In this document: positions 6,947-13,200 of the stretch, one piece after another
How the letters are laid out: every line of letters starts with the position of its first letter
Position numbering within the stretch: the stretch's first letter is position 1
NCBI GenBank assembly: GCA_964373925.1
Contig: CAYJWS010000012.1
Location: 1 to 22,784, forward strand
Reading direction: 5' to 3'
DNA length: 22,784 nucleotides
From: CAYJWS01 sp964373925
GTDB taxonomy: Bacteria > Patescibacteriota > Patescibacteriia > Buchananbacterales > GWA2-38-13
The notes under the pieces: generated by a model
Seen by the model: only the letters and a program-made list of their open reading frames with translations
Database searches by the model: none
What the model was told of the DNA's origin: nothing
Made by a program: the position numbers and the translations under genes

Positions 6947-7048
6947 GAAAAATTGTCATCCCACACCCCCGATAGCTATCGGGGGATCTAAAAAAATGAA
7001 ATATGGTAATTTACTGGATTCCGTCCGCCAGCTGGCGGATCGCAATGA
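6947..7048. repeat. REP-type palindrome pair downstream of tsaB
   Basis: CCCCCGATAGCTATCGGGGG (6966-6985) and TCCGCCAGCTGGCGGA (7024-7039) are perfect palindromes. They are framed by TGTCATCCC on the left and CTGGATTCCG before the second, words that also frame the repeats at 15661 and 20204 (CTGGATCC...GGATGACA). The whole 6613-7071 stretch holds no gene that I can support; it contains the mraZ leader, promoter, terminator and these repeats. Confidence 0.82.
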
Positions 7049-7071
7049 GCTTAGTAAGGGAGTTTCGTAAT

Positions 7072-7482
7072 TCAAGATGGAAAAGTTATATTCGGCTCCT
7101 TGCCATACAAAGGAGTGACAAAAATCCCCAATTTTGCCTTTTTTAATTTTTTAAAAAGAATTTCAACAATTTTTTTTTCAGAAAGTCTTGTGTTGGATTC
7201 TTTTATCCCGAAAACGGGTATCTTCAACGCCCACGCAAGCGTATTGGCGCAGGTAATGCCTATTCGAAGAGAACTAAATCCTCCTGGGCCGGATGCGACC
7301 GCTATACCCCCCAAAGATCGCTGGGTTAATGTATTTATTTTTAAGAAAGCATCAATATTTTTTAGAAGCTCTTCCGAATGATAATTTTTTATTTTTATAA
7401 CCTTTCTTTTTTTCAATGAATTTTTCTCATACATAGCAATTGTAACTTTTTTCTTACTGCTTGTATCTAAAAATAAAATCAT
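7072..7482 (-). CDS. tsaB: tRNA t6A biosynthesis protein TsaB, compact form
   Basis: TsaB (YeaZ) is the non-catalytic partner of TsaD in the complex that makes N6-threonylcarbamoyladenosine at position 37 of ANN-decoding tRNAs. Signatures are ILFLDTSS (2-9), HSEELL (35-40) and SGPGGFSSLRIG (64-75), the last being the family's GPGSFTGLR motif with a G replacing S. The protein has 136 residues against about 230 in E. coli, so it keeps the N-terminal ASKHA half and lacks most of the C-terminal domain; no frameshifted remainder is visible downstream, where repeats begin. It starts three bases after the stop of the winged-helix gene (co-transcribed, probably translationally coupled). It may also be a recent 3' truncation. 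Confidence 0.86.
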   Translation of the reverse strand: MILFLDTSSKKKVTIAMYEKNSLKKRKVIKIKNYHSEELLKNIDAFLKINTLTQRSLGGIAVASGPGGFSSLRIGITCANTLAWALKIPVFGIKESNTRLSEKKIVEILFKKLKKAKLGIFVTPLYGKEPNITFPS

Positions 7483-7485
7483 AGC

Positions 7486-8154
7486 CTATTTCTTCTTTTC
7501 ATTATTCACCGGATTCGTCTTATCGATCATGACGATATTTTTCGTCTCTAAAATGTCGTACAGGAAGCGGTCGGTAATCTCTTTTCTGTATTTATACTCT
7601 TGGTGGGTCATAATAGTATAATTTATTTTATGGTTGAGTTCCTTTTCAAATTCTTCTATAATTTTTAACATCTTTTTCTTTTCTACGCTTCCAACTAACA
7701 GCATGTCTGTTTTCGACTTTTCCATTCCCACAAAAATTCCGGTAAACAACAAAAGTTGCAATGAAGAAATATTTTCAATTTTCTTTATAAAGTTTCTTTC
7801 CGCGAAAAGCCTTGATTTAAGAATGAGGGAACGTAGTTCATGATATAACAAAAAATTTTGATTTATTGCATAGTATTTTTTCAGTTTTTCAATGTAGTCG
7901 GGAACGCTTTTTTTATTTTCCGGCTTTTCCCCTTGTGGCACATGCGCTGTTTCTTCCAATCTTTTTTCGTCATCATGGACGGCTTTAATAATCACTCCAA
8001 TGCTTTTTAAGTTCTCAATCTCCCTTCTTATGGAATTAAGCTGTGATCGGGTTTCTCGAGCAAGTTGCCGAACAAAAAAAACCTTCTTTGGATTTTGATA
8101 CAATACATTAAGAATTTTCACCCTTGTATTTGAACCAAAAATGTGTTCAAGCAT
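7486..8154 (-). CDS. Winged-helix regulator with degenerate nucleotidyltransferase-like domain
   Basis: This 222-residue protein starts with a winged helix-turn-helix (about 1-56): GSNTRVKILNVLYQNP, then FVRQLARETRSQLNSIRREI as recognition region and LKSIGVI as wing. A basic, lysine-rich linker (about 60-90) leads to a C-terminal domain in which GIFVGMEKSKTDMLLVGSVE resembles the first strand-turn of MNT-type nucleotidyltransferases, but the GS motif and one of the catalytic aspartates are missing, so it is probably a ligand-binding or structural relic. It is likely a DNA-binding regulator. It is co-transcribed with tsaB and divergent from the PP2C-like gene, whose promoter it faces across 114 bases, making that gene a plausible target. 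The target is inferred. Confidence 0.72.
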   Translation of the reverse strand: MLEHIFGSNTRVKILNVLYQNPKKVFFVRQLARETRSQLNSIRREIENLKSIGVIIKAVHDDEKRLEETAHVPQGEKPENKKSVPDYIEKLKKYYAINQNFLLYHELRSLILKSRLFAERNFIKKIENISSLQLLLFTGIFVGMEKSKTDMLLVGSVEKKKMLKIIEEFEKELNHKINYTIMTHQEYKYRKEITDRFLYDILETKNIVMIDKTNPVNNEKKK

Positions 8155-8204
8155 AAAAATTTATATTTTCTTACAATTGATTTTTATTTCACCCCTTTGG
8201 GTAA

Positions 8205-8234
8205 TTTACTTTAGAGTATATTTTATAGTATAAT
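8205..8234 (+). promoter_or_regulatory. Promoter of the PP2C-like gene
   Basis: TATAAT (8229-8234) is a perfect -10, with TTTACT (8205-8210) as an 18-base-spaced -35 of moderate quality. The predicted start near 8241 lies after the first possible ATG (8239), which supports the later ATG at 8269. Confidence 0.6.
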
Positions 8235-8268
8235 ATAAATGTTAATAAAGAGTCAATGTATAATTCAA

Positions 8269-10494
8269 ATGGAGCATTTTTCCCATAAAATCTACAATCT
8301 CGCGATTGAAACTGAAAATTCAAGGCATATCAAGAGTAAATGCTTTTCTTCAAAGCCCGTCAAAGAAAAGGATAAAAAACTCGGAAAAATTTTTGGATTT
8401 ATTTCAATGCAATCAGAGGATGTAAAAATCCCCGATTTTATAAATTTTATCATTGACCAGATAAAAATAAACTACTACTCTTTCGCGAAAGAAAATGAAG
8501 AGGCGGTTTCCGAATATAATATAGAAGAAGCGCTTGAGTGCGCACTGCAAAAAACAAACATAGACATATTCGCTTTCTTGGAAAAAGAAAAAATTTCAAT
8601 ACTCCTGCAAGACATTCATATATTGATTGCCGCCATCAAAAACCAATTAATCAGTTTTTCTGCCGCGGGAAACATACATGGATATCTTTTTCATTTGAAA
8701 AAAAATTCTATCTACCAGATTATTAATGTTTACGAAAATATCGCGTCAGTGGATAATCTTAATCCGCTCAAATTTTTTACTCAAACAATATCCGGACAAA
8801 TCGCCAATATGGACTCAATGTTTTTTTGCACGTCAAATATTTTGGACTACCTGTCGCTCGACAAAATAAAAACTATCATAACCCAAAACGAAACGTCTGA
8901 TTCGGCAAGATTCCTAAAAACAATACTTTCGCAAGTTAGCACTCCGAAACATTTTATCTTTTCCGTTATTAGCGTCCAAAAAAATATTGCAGACGAAAAA
9001 CCACTTTCGACCATTTACAATTTTGATTATGCGAAAGCGGCTTCGCGAGATTCAATAAAAAAACTTATACACACAGAAAAAACAACCGAAAGATTTCTCA
9101 ATCCTTCCTTACGGATGACCGTCAAGCGCCTCGCGCGAACATTGCAATCAAGGGTGTATGAATATTTCAAAAATCTCAAAGATGGCACCCTTTCAAAAAT
9201 AATATTGAAACAAAAAAAAGATCAGCGATTGTTTAAAACCGAAAACTCCGCCAACACTCAAAAAACATATTCAAGGCGCATTCGAATCTCATTAAGCGCA
9301 ATACAAGAAAACAAAATTTTTCAATGGGTTCTCTTTGCGATACAAAGATTTTTTAAAGCGTTTTTTAAAAAATTTGTCGAGCTTCCTCTAAAAACAAAAG
9401 TTATCGCCATTGTCTCCATAATCCTTACCGCGCTTTTTATACAAAGCATATATCATCTGGCTATCACCAATAAATATAAAAAGGAAGAGCAACAATTTGA
9501 AACAGTATTAAACGATATAAAAAAATTACGCGACGCTGCCGAGGCAAGCATTATTTACCAAGACGAAGATGCCGCGAGAAACCTTTACATCAAAGCGAAT
9601 AATTCATTTGAAAATATCCCGAAAAAATACGCCAATAATCCGAATGCGCTGGAAGAAAAAGAAAAAATACAAGAAAAGCTGCAAGAGCTTCGGCATATAG
9701 AAAATATTGAAGATCCCGTTGTGCTCGGAAATTGGAAAAATCTTGATCCAAGAGCCAGCATATCGCCTACTCTCATATACACGAACTTAACGCTCTATTC
9801 GCAAAATCTAAACAATTCACAAATATATACTCTTGACGTAAACACCCATATTATAGGATCCGTATACACAAGCGATAAAAATCTCGGTGAGATGAAGTCT
9901 TCTACTCTTATAAAAAATGAAGCTCTTTTTTTCAATAATAAAGAAACGCTTTTTTCCTTCAATACTCTAAACGGAAGTGTTAAACCTCTACCAATACAAC
10001 TTGATGGCGGCTCGGAAATTATCGCAATGGAAAGTTATAATAACAAGGTGTACCTATTGGACGCAAAAAACAATACTATAATTAAATACGCGTATTCTTC
10101 GGCAGGCCTTTCAAATCCCGAGAGTTGGATTCGAGATGATATCGTTGATATCACAGACGGCGTTGATATTGCGATTGACGGAAATATTTACGTTTTAAAA
10201 AATAATGGGGAAGTAATAAAGCTTCTTAACGGCAAGCTTGCGACTTTTTCCGTAAAATCCATTGACCCAGTACTCGAATATCCTACGAAGATATTCGCAT
10301 CTCCCGAGTCCGCATATCTCTATCTGCTTGATCCGCCGAATAAGCGCATAGTCTTACTGGATAAAAACGGAATGCTTGTCCGGCAATATTACTCTGAAAA
10401 ATTCACGAATCTCAAAGACTTCATTGTTTCCGAAAAAGAAAAAAGAATATATGTTTTAGATGGAAATATGGTATTTGGATTTAACACAAAATAA
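8269..10494 (+). CDS. PP2C-like / transmembrane / beta-propeller protein
   Basis: This large protein (741 residues from the ATG at 8269; an in-frame ATG at 8239 adds ten) has three parts. Residues about 1-240 look like a degenerate PP2C-type phosphatase fold: DIHILIAAIKNQLISFSAAG and then GYLFHL recall the strand pair before the GDSR motif, and DSMFFCTSNILDYLS recalls the lllcSDGltd motif, but the metal-binding aspartates are not there, so catalysis is unlikely. A basic linker precedes one transmembrane helix (about 375-395, VIAIVSIILTALFIQSIYHLA). Outside follow a coiled coil (about 402-477) and a repeated strand-rich domain of NHL/six-bladed-propeller type, with recurring IYVL, VYLLD and LYLLD motifs. 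It suggests coupling an extracellular sensor to a cytoplasmic pseudo-phosphatase. The adjacent divergent regulator may control it. Function is inferred. Confidence 0.72.
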   Translation: MEHFSHKIYNLAIETENSRHIKSKCFSSKPVKEKDKKLGKIFGFISMQSEDVKIPDFINFIIDQIKINYYSFAKENEEAVSEYNIEEALECALQKTNIDIFAFLEKEKISILLQDIHILIAAIKNQLISFSAAGNIHGYLFHLKKNSIYQIINVYENIASVDNLNPLKFFTQTISGQIANMDSMFFCTSNILDYLSLDKIKTIITQNETSDSARFLKTILSQVSTPKHFIFSVISVQKNIADEKPLSTIYNFDYAKAASRDSIKKLIHTEKTTERFLNPSLRMTVKRLARTLQSRVYEYFKNLKDGTLSKIILKQKKDQRLFKTENSANTQKTYSRRIRISLSAIQENKIFQWVLFAIQRFFKAFFKKFVELPLKTKVIAIVSIILTALFIQSIYHLAITNKYKKEEQQFETVLNDIKKLRDAAEASIIYQDEDAARNLYIKANNSFENIPKKYANNPNALEEKEKIQEKLQELRHIENIEDPVVLGNWKNLDPRASISPTLIYTNLTLYSQNLNNSQIYTLDVNTHIIGSVYTSDKNLGEMKSSTLIKNEALFFNNKETLFSFNTLNGSVKPLPIQLDGGSEIIAMESYNNKVYLLDAKNNTIIKYAYSSAGLSNPESWIRDDIVDITDGVDIAIDGNIYVLKNNGEVIKLLNGKLATFSVKSIDPVLEYPTKIFASPESAYLYLLDPPNKRIVLLDKNGMLVRQYYSEKFTNLKDFIVSEKEKRIYVLDGNMVFGFNTK

Positions 10495-10517
10495 ACCCAA
10501 AAAAAGATTAAAACTTC

Positions 10518-10555
10518 ATACTATGGAATTTGACGATCGTCAAATTCCATAGTAT
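10518..10555. terminator. 38-nt perfect palindrome, probable terminator
   Basis: The sequence is perfectly palindromic over 38 bases, centre between 10536 and 10537, with core AATTTGACGATCGTCAAATT. It lies 23 bases past the stop of the PP2C-like gene and before the convergent rplL terminator. The plus-strand 3' side continues ATTCTTT, a weak U-tract. A related palindrome is at 21439-21476. Confidence 0.6.
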
Positions 10556-10590
10556 ATTCTTTCAGCAAAGAAAACCTAAGTTGGTTACAA

Positions 10591-10650
10591 TAAAAAAGCG
10601 AGACACTTGCGCTCTAGTTCCTAAAGAACAGAGGTTTTCTTGTCTCGCTT
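10591..10650 (-). terminator. rplJL terminator
   Basis: On the minus strand AAGCGAGACA (10650-10641) pairs with TGTCTCGCTT (10605-10596), followed by TTTTTTAT. The 35-base interior holds a second hairpin (CTCTGTTC paired with GAAC and AGAG). It begins ten bases after the rplL stop. Confidence 0.85.
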
Positions 10651-10659
10651 ATATTATTA

Positions 10660-11061
10660 CTATTTCAATGTAACCTGCGCTCCGGCTGTTTCAAGCTTTT
10701 TCTTCATCTCTTCCGCTTCTGCTTTCTTTACATTCTCTTTTACTACCTTTGGCGCGCCATCAACCATATCCTTTGCTTCCTTAAGCCCCAGTTGAGTAAT
10801 CGCTCTCACGGCCTTAATGACAGCGATCTTGTTTGCGCCCGAATTAGTAAGCTCTACGTTAAAATCCGTTTTTTCCTCAACGAGATCGGCTCCTCCGACA
10901 GCTGTCGGGGCCATCATCATTGGAGCGGCTGATGATACGCCGAACTTATCTTCAAGAATTTTTACAAGCTCCGCGAGATCCAAAACCGACATCTTTTCAA
11001 TTTCAGACACCAAATTTTTAAATTTCTCCGGAACCACAACATTCTTTTTTTCTTCAGACAT
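10660..11061 (-). CDS. rplL: 50S ribosomal protein L7/L12
   Basis: L7/L12 forms the flexible stalk of the 50S subunit that recruits and activates translational GTPases; dimers bind the C-terminal helix of L10. The 133-residue protein shows the N-terminal dimerisation domain (about 10-48, FKNLVSEIEKMSVLDLAELV), an alanine/methionine-rich hinge (SSAAPMMMAPTAVGGA) and the C-terminal factor-binding domain with KIAVIKAVRAITQLGLKEAK and VDGAPKVVKE. It is slightly longer than the usual 120 residues. It follows rplJ after 50 AT-rich bases containing TTAGAAATTAG words and no clear Shine-Dalgarno, and ends at a strong terminator. Confidence 0.97.
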   Translation of the reverse strand: MSEEKKNVVVPEKFKNLVSEIEKMSVLDLAELVKILEDKFGVSSAAPMMMAPTAVGGADLVEEKTDFNVELTNSGANKIAVIKAVRAITQLGLKEAKDMVDGAPKVVKENVKKAEAEEMKKKLETAGAQVTLK

Positions 11062-11111
11062 ATATTTTTAGTTATTAGAAATTAGTTGTTAGTTTGTAGT
11101 TATGAAAATTA

Positions 11112-11633
11112 TTATGCTTTTTTCTCTGAAACTGCCTTCAGTACCTGTACCAATCCTCGTAAATTCCCCGCCAAGACTCTGACAAATCCCGAAATCGGCG
11201 AATTGAGCGAACCAACCAGCCTTGACAAAAGCTCTTTCTTTGATGGCAACTCGGATAATGCCAAGACCTTTGATTTGTCAATAAAAGAATGTTCCAAAAT
11301 TCCAGCTATCGGGCTTAGCGCCTCGTTTGTTTTTGAAAACTCTTTGACTATTTTTGGCGCAATAATTTCATCCTCAAATCCAAACACCGTACCAACATCA
11401 CCCGATAAGTTCGAGGTGTCAACTTTTATTCCGGCATCCTTAAGGGCTATGTTCATAAGTGTCTTTTTTACAACCATATACTCTCCTCCGCCATCTCGGC
11501 ACTTTTTTCGCAGGGCTACAGCGTCTTTTACCTTTAAGCCCTTAAAGCTCACAAACACCATAGATTTTGCCAGCTTTGCCTTTTCGGCATACGATTGCAC
11601 CAAACCTTCTTTTTCTTTTCTTGATTTTGCCAT
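11112..11633 (-). CDS. rplJ: 50S ribosomal protein L10
   Basis: L10 anchors the L7/L12 stalk to 23S rRNA and represses its own operon by binding the leader. The 173-residue length is normal. Recognisable segments are MAKSRKEKEGLVQSYAEKAK at the start, SMVFVSFKGLKVKDAVALRK, EYMVVKKTLMNIALKD, and the C-terminal helix LAGNLRGLVQVLKAVSEKKA that carries L12. It is first in the rplJ-rplL unit, preceded by a strong promoter (11990-12017), an L10 leader (11845-11968) and an attenuator-like hairpin. The start codon has no Shine-Dalgarno and lies inside a perfect 16-bp inverted repeat (11631-11684), unusual for a highly expressed gene. rplA and rplK, its usual upstream neighbours, are absent here. Confidence 0.97.
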   Translation of the reverse strand: MAKSRKEKEGLVQSYAEKAKLAKSMVFVSFKGLKVKDAVALRKKCRDGGGEYMVVKKTLMNIALKDAGIKVDTSNLSGDVGTVFGFEDEIIAPKIVKEFSKTNEALSPIAGILEHSFIDKSKVLALSELPSKKELLSRLVGSLNSPISGFVRVLAGNLRGLVQVLKAVSEKKA

Positions 11634-11691
11634 AAAATTCTATTTTACTTATTTAGATTACTCAGGAAAAAATAGAATTTTATGTCCTGAG
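11631..11691 (-). promoter_or_regulatory. Alternative hairpins over the rplJ start codon
   Basis: CATAAAATTCTATTTT (11631-11646) and AAAATAGAATTTTATG (11669-11684) are perfect 16-bp complements, so the ATG of rplJ can be paired with an upstream CAT. Overlapping it, CTCAGGA (11661-11667) and TCCTGAG (11685-11691) form a 7-bp stem whose loop encloses the upstream arm. The two folds exclude each other. A further 8-bp stem, TCGAAGGA/TCCTTCGA, lies at 11697-11720. Confidence 0.68.
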
Positions 11692-11724
11692 TTATATCGA
11701 AGGACTTCCTTATCCTTCGACCTT

Positions 11725-11834
11725 ACTTGAAAATATTAAAAAAATATTATTATACCACCCCGCCATAAAGGCGGGGTTAATATTTTCTAAGTCTCTCCGC
11801 CAGCTGGCGGATCACTTGAAAATATTAAAAAAAT
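11725..11834. repeat. 21-bp direct repeats flanking a palindrome cassette in the rplJ leader
   Basis: An identical 21-base stretch starting ACTTGAAAATATT is at 11725-11745 and 11814-11834. Between the copies are ACCCCGCC/GGCGGGGT (11757-11777, five-base loop) and TCCGCCAGCTGGCGGA (11796-11811). The arrangement looks like insertion of repeats with duplication of the poly-T region that follows the L10 leader. Confidence 0.72.
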
Positions 11835-11850
11835 CCGTGGTTTCCCACAG
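11827..11850 (-). terminator. Attenuator-like hairpin after the L10 leader
   Basis: On the minus strand CTGTGG, loop GAAA, CCACGG (11850-11835) form a 6-bp stem with a stable tetraloop, followed by A and seven Ts (11833-11827). Its 5' arm is shared with the closing stem of the L10 leader, so the two structures compete. Confidence 0.65.
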
Positions 11851-11968
11851 ACAATCATTGCTACTTACTGCCAACTACAAACTATAAACTCGTAGCATTT
11901 CCTCGATAGGCTTCAATTTTCATTGAATTCACGCCCCTTTCTGGTTTCGGGGCACCTATTGTCTGTGG
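11845..11968 (-). ncRNA. Ribosomal protein L10 leader
   Basis: The 5' untranslated RNA of rplJ is closed by an 11-bp stem, CCACAGACAAT (11968-11958 on the transcript strand) with ATTGTCTGTGG (11855-11845). Inside are AGGTGCCCCGAAACC...GGGGC as a hairpin, and AGCCTATCGAGGAAATGC, which resembles the conserved core of bacterial L10 leaders bound by L10(L12)4. A spacer-like word AGTTTATAGTTTGTAGTT extends one arm. Position directly upstream of rplJ supports the call; a covariance-model match was not run. Confidence 0.78.
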
Positions 11969-11989
11969 AAAATTTTTATGTATAAAAAT

Positions 11990-12017
11990 AGTATATCACA
12001 TTTGAAAAATATGTCAA
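11990..12017 (-). promoter_or_regulatory. rplJL promoter
   Basis: Minus-strand -35 TTGACA (12017-12012), 16-base spacer and -10 TATACT (11995-11990) with an upstream TG (TGATATACT, extended -10). The start is predicted near 11983, just before the L10 leader. Confidence 0.82.
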
Positions 12018-12024
12018 TAACGAT

Positions 12025-12055
12025 ATTAAAGCTCCAGTTTTTTTGGAGCTTTAAT
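12025..12055. terminator. 12-bp hairpin between the pyrH unit and the rplJ promoter
   Basis: ATTAAAGCTCCA (12025-12036) and TGGAGCTTTAAT (12044-12055) form a perfect 12-bp stem with a seven-base T-rich loop. It starts four bases past the end of the interrupted small gene and so probably ends that transcript, although the minus-strand U-tract is only TTTAATAT. Confidence 0.62.
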
Positions 12056-12058
12056 GAG

Positions 12059-12328
12059 CTATTTAAGATAATGCCTTAGACGAAGCTGAAGCCTAAATTC
12101 AGTTGCCCATAATATTCTATCAATTTGATCCCAGTTTGACACGGCAAGCAAATCAACTATTTCTCTTACGTGCTCCCTGCGAGCGCGTTTTTGAATGCGT
12201 GCCTTTAATATTGATCGTGCTTCTTACAGGAAGCGCACACATGAATCTCCCGGTAAATCTTTTAATATTTCAAAACTTTTTGCTAGTTTTCCCCTCATTA
12301 TCTGCTTGATACGCTCGCGGTCATCCAT
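12059..12328 (-). pseudogene. Small gene interrupted by an in-frame TAA
   Basis: A well-formed start (ATG at 12328-12326 with GGAGG six bases upstream) opens a frame of 34 codons (MDDRERIKQIMRGKLAKS...), then meets TAA at 12226-12224. The same frame then continues open for 54 codons (beginning EARSILKARIQKRARREH and ending RLQLRLRHYLK) to TAG at 12061-12059, just before the hairpin at 12025-12055. Both halves are helical and charged, and no good start lies near the second half, so this looks like one gene of 88 sense codons carrying a single nonsense change. It follows pyrH by 31 bases in the same unit. Alternatives are two separate peptides, readthrough, or a sequencing error. I do not recognise the family. 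Confidence 0.62.
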
Positions 12329-12359
12329 GCTTCGCCTCCAAAAAATAACCAAAAAACAA

Positions 12360-13046
12360 TTAATGCTCCACAATCGTTCCAGAAAACTTTTTTCCTTGCA
12401 AGAACTTCTCAAAATTCTTCAAATCGCTCCCTTTCATGACGATAAGCCTCTGCTTCCATTTTTGCGCAAAGCGCGCTGCCACCGGATCAAACGGCACATG
12501 CGCGCCCGGATTCCATGTGTTTCCGACAATCTTTCTCAAGTCGCGCCACGCCATGATCTTATACGGCTTCGCATTCTTAAATTTTTTTGGATCCTTGTCA
12601 TACACATAGGTGATATTGGAAAGATTGACAATCGTCTTCACGCCAAAAGTTTTTGCCGCGAGCACGGCGTCTTTGTCCGTCGAGCAACCCGGCTTCCATC
12701 CGCATCCAAGAATAATATTTTTCTTTGTTCTTATTTTTACCATCGGGTTGTGCATAATTTTTTCTTCAACCGCGCCTCCAAGCACTCCCTTCACAAGAAG
12801 CGCGTTTACGTGCGTTACTTCAATTCCCATCCAATCAAGCTCTTGCGGAGTAATGTTGGGCCTCATGGCGCGCAAGGCGGCATTATATTTCCTTGCGGTA
12901 TTCCCTCCTCCGCATATTATTATCACTCTATTTTTCTTGGCGTAATCCGTGATAATTTTTTTAAAACGCAATAAAAAAATGGTGTCAATGCCGTCTGGAA
13001 CTATTAATGAACCGCCTAAAGATATAACGAGAGTTTTAGGTTTCAT
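12360..13046 (-). CDS. pyrH: UMP kinase, archaeal-type PyrH
   Basis: This amino-acid-kinase-fold protein phosphorylates UMP to UDP with ATP, feeding UTP/CTP and UDP-sugar (cell-wall) synthesis. The 228 residues carry LVISLGGSLIVP (6-17), the glycine-rich ICGGGNTARKY (44-54), DWMGIEVTHVNALLV, GWKPGCSTDKDAVLAAKTFG and NLSNITYVYDKDPKKFKNAK, ending in the domain with NPGAHVPFDPVAARFA. The TDKDAVL and VYDKDP arrangement resembles archaeal UMP kinases more than the E. coli hexamer, as often seen in the candidate phyla radiation. The start is MKPKTLVISLGGS; no Shine-Dalgarno is evident. It is separated by about 150 bases of repeats from the decarboxylase gene upstream and is followed by the interrupted small gene. 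Confidence 0.88.
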   Translation of the reverse strand: MKPKTLVISLGGSLIVPDGIDTIFLLRFKKIITDYAKKNRVIIICGGGNTARKYNAALRAMRPNITPQELDWMGIEVTHVNALLVKGVLGGAVEEKIMHNPMVKIRTKKNIILGCGWKPGCSTDKDAVLAAKTFGVKTIVNLSNITYVYDKDPKKFKNAKPYKIMAWRDLRKIVGNTWNPGAHVPFDPVAARFAQKWKQRLIVMKGSDLKNFEKFLQGKKFSGTIVEH

Positions 13047-13067
13047 AAAATCAAACTAAATTCGAAG

Positions 13068-13185
13068 TACAAATTACTAAATTCGTAATTCTCCCCCTCT
13101 CCCATCCTCTCCCCAAGGGGAGAGGAGAAGAGGTGAGGGGCGTTTCGGATTTCGATATTCGGATTTCGGATTTTAAAAAATTTTA
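13068..13185. repeat. Repeat-rich spacer between the decarboxylase and pyrH
   Basis: TCCTCTCCCC AA GGGGAGAGGA (13105-13126) is a 10-bp hairpin embedded in a pyrimidine/purine-rich block (CCCCCTCTCCC to GAGGTGAGGGG). On either side are short tandem words of the AATTCG and TTCGGATTTCG type (about 13068-13090 and 13144-13178). Similar GAGGTGAGG blocks recur near 19495 and 19566. Confidence 0.7.
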
Positions 13186-13200
13186 ATCAAAATTTTTTAT

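Noticed and set aside
11086..11730. Plus-strand frame of 214 codons opposite rplJ
   Set aside because: Antisense to ribosomal protein L10 and its leader; no ribosome binding site or recognisable domain.
11749..11754. Extra -10 box (TATAAT) in the rplJ leader
   Set aside because: No -35-like sequence at a suitable distance; the region there is the ACCCCGCC hairpin of the repeat cassette.
12195..12974. Long plus-strand open frame of 259 codons opposite pyrH
   Set aside because: It lies antisense to a clear UMP kinase gene, has no family resemblance and crosses the interrupted small gene; a shadow frame.
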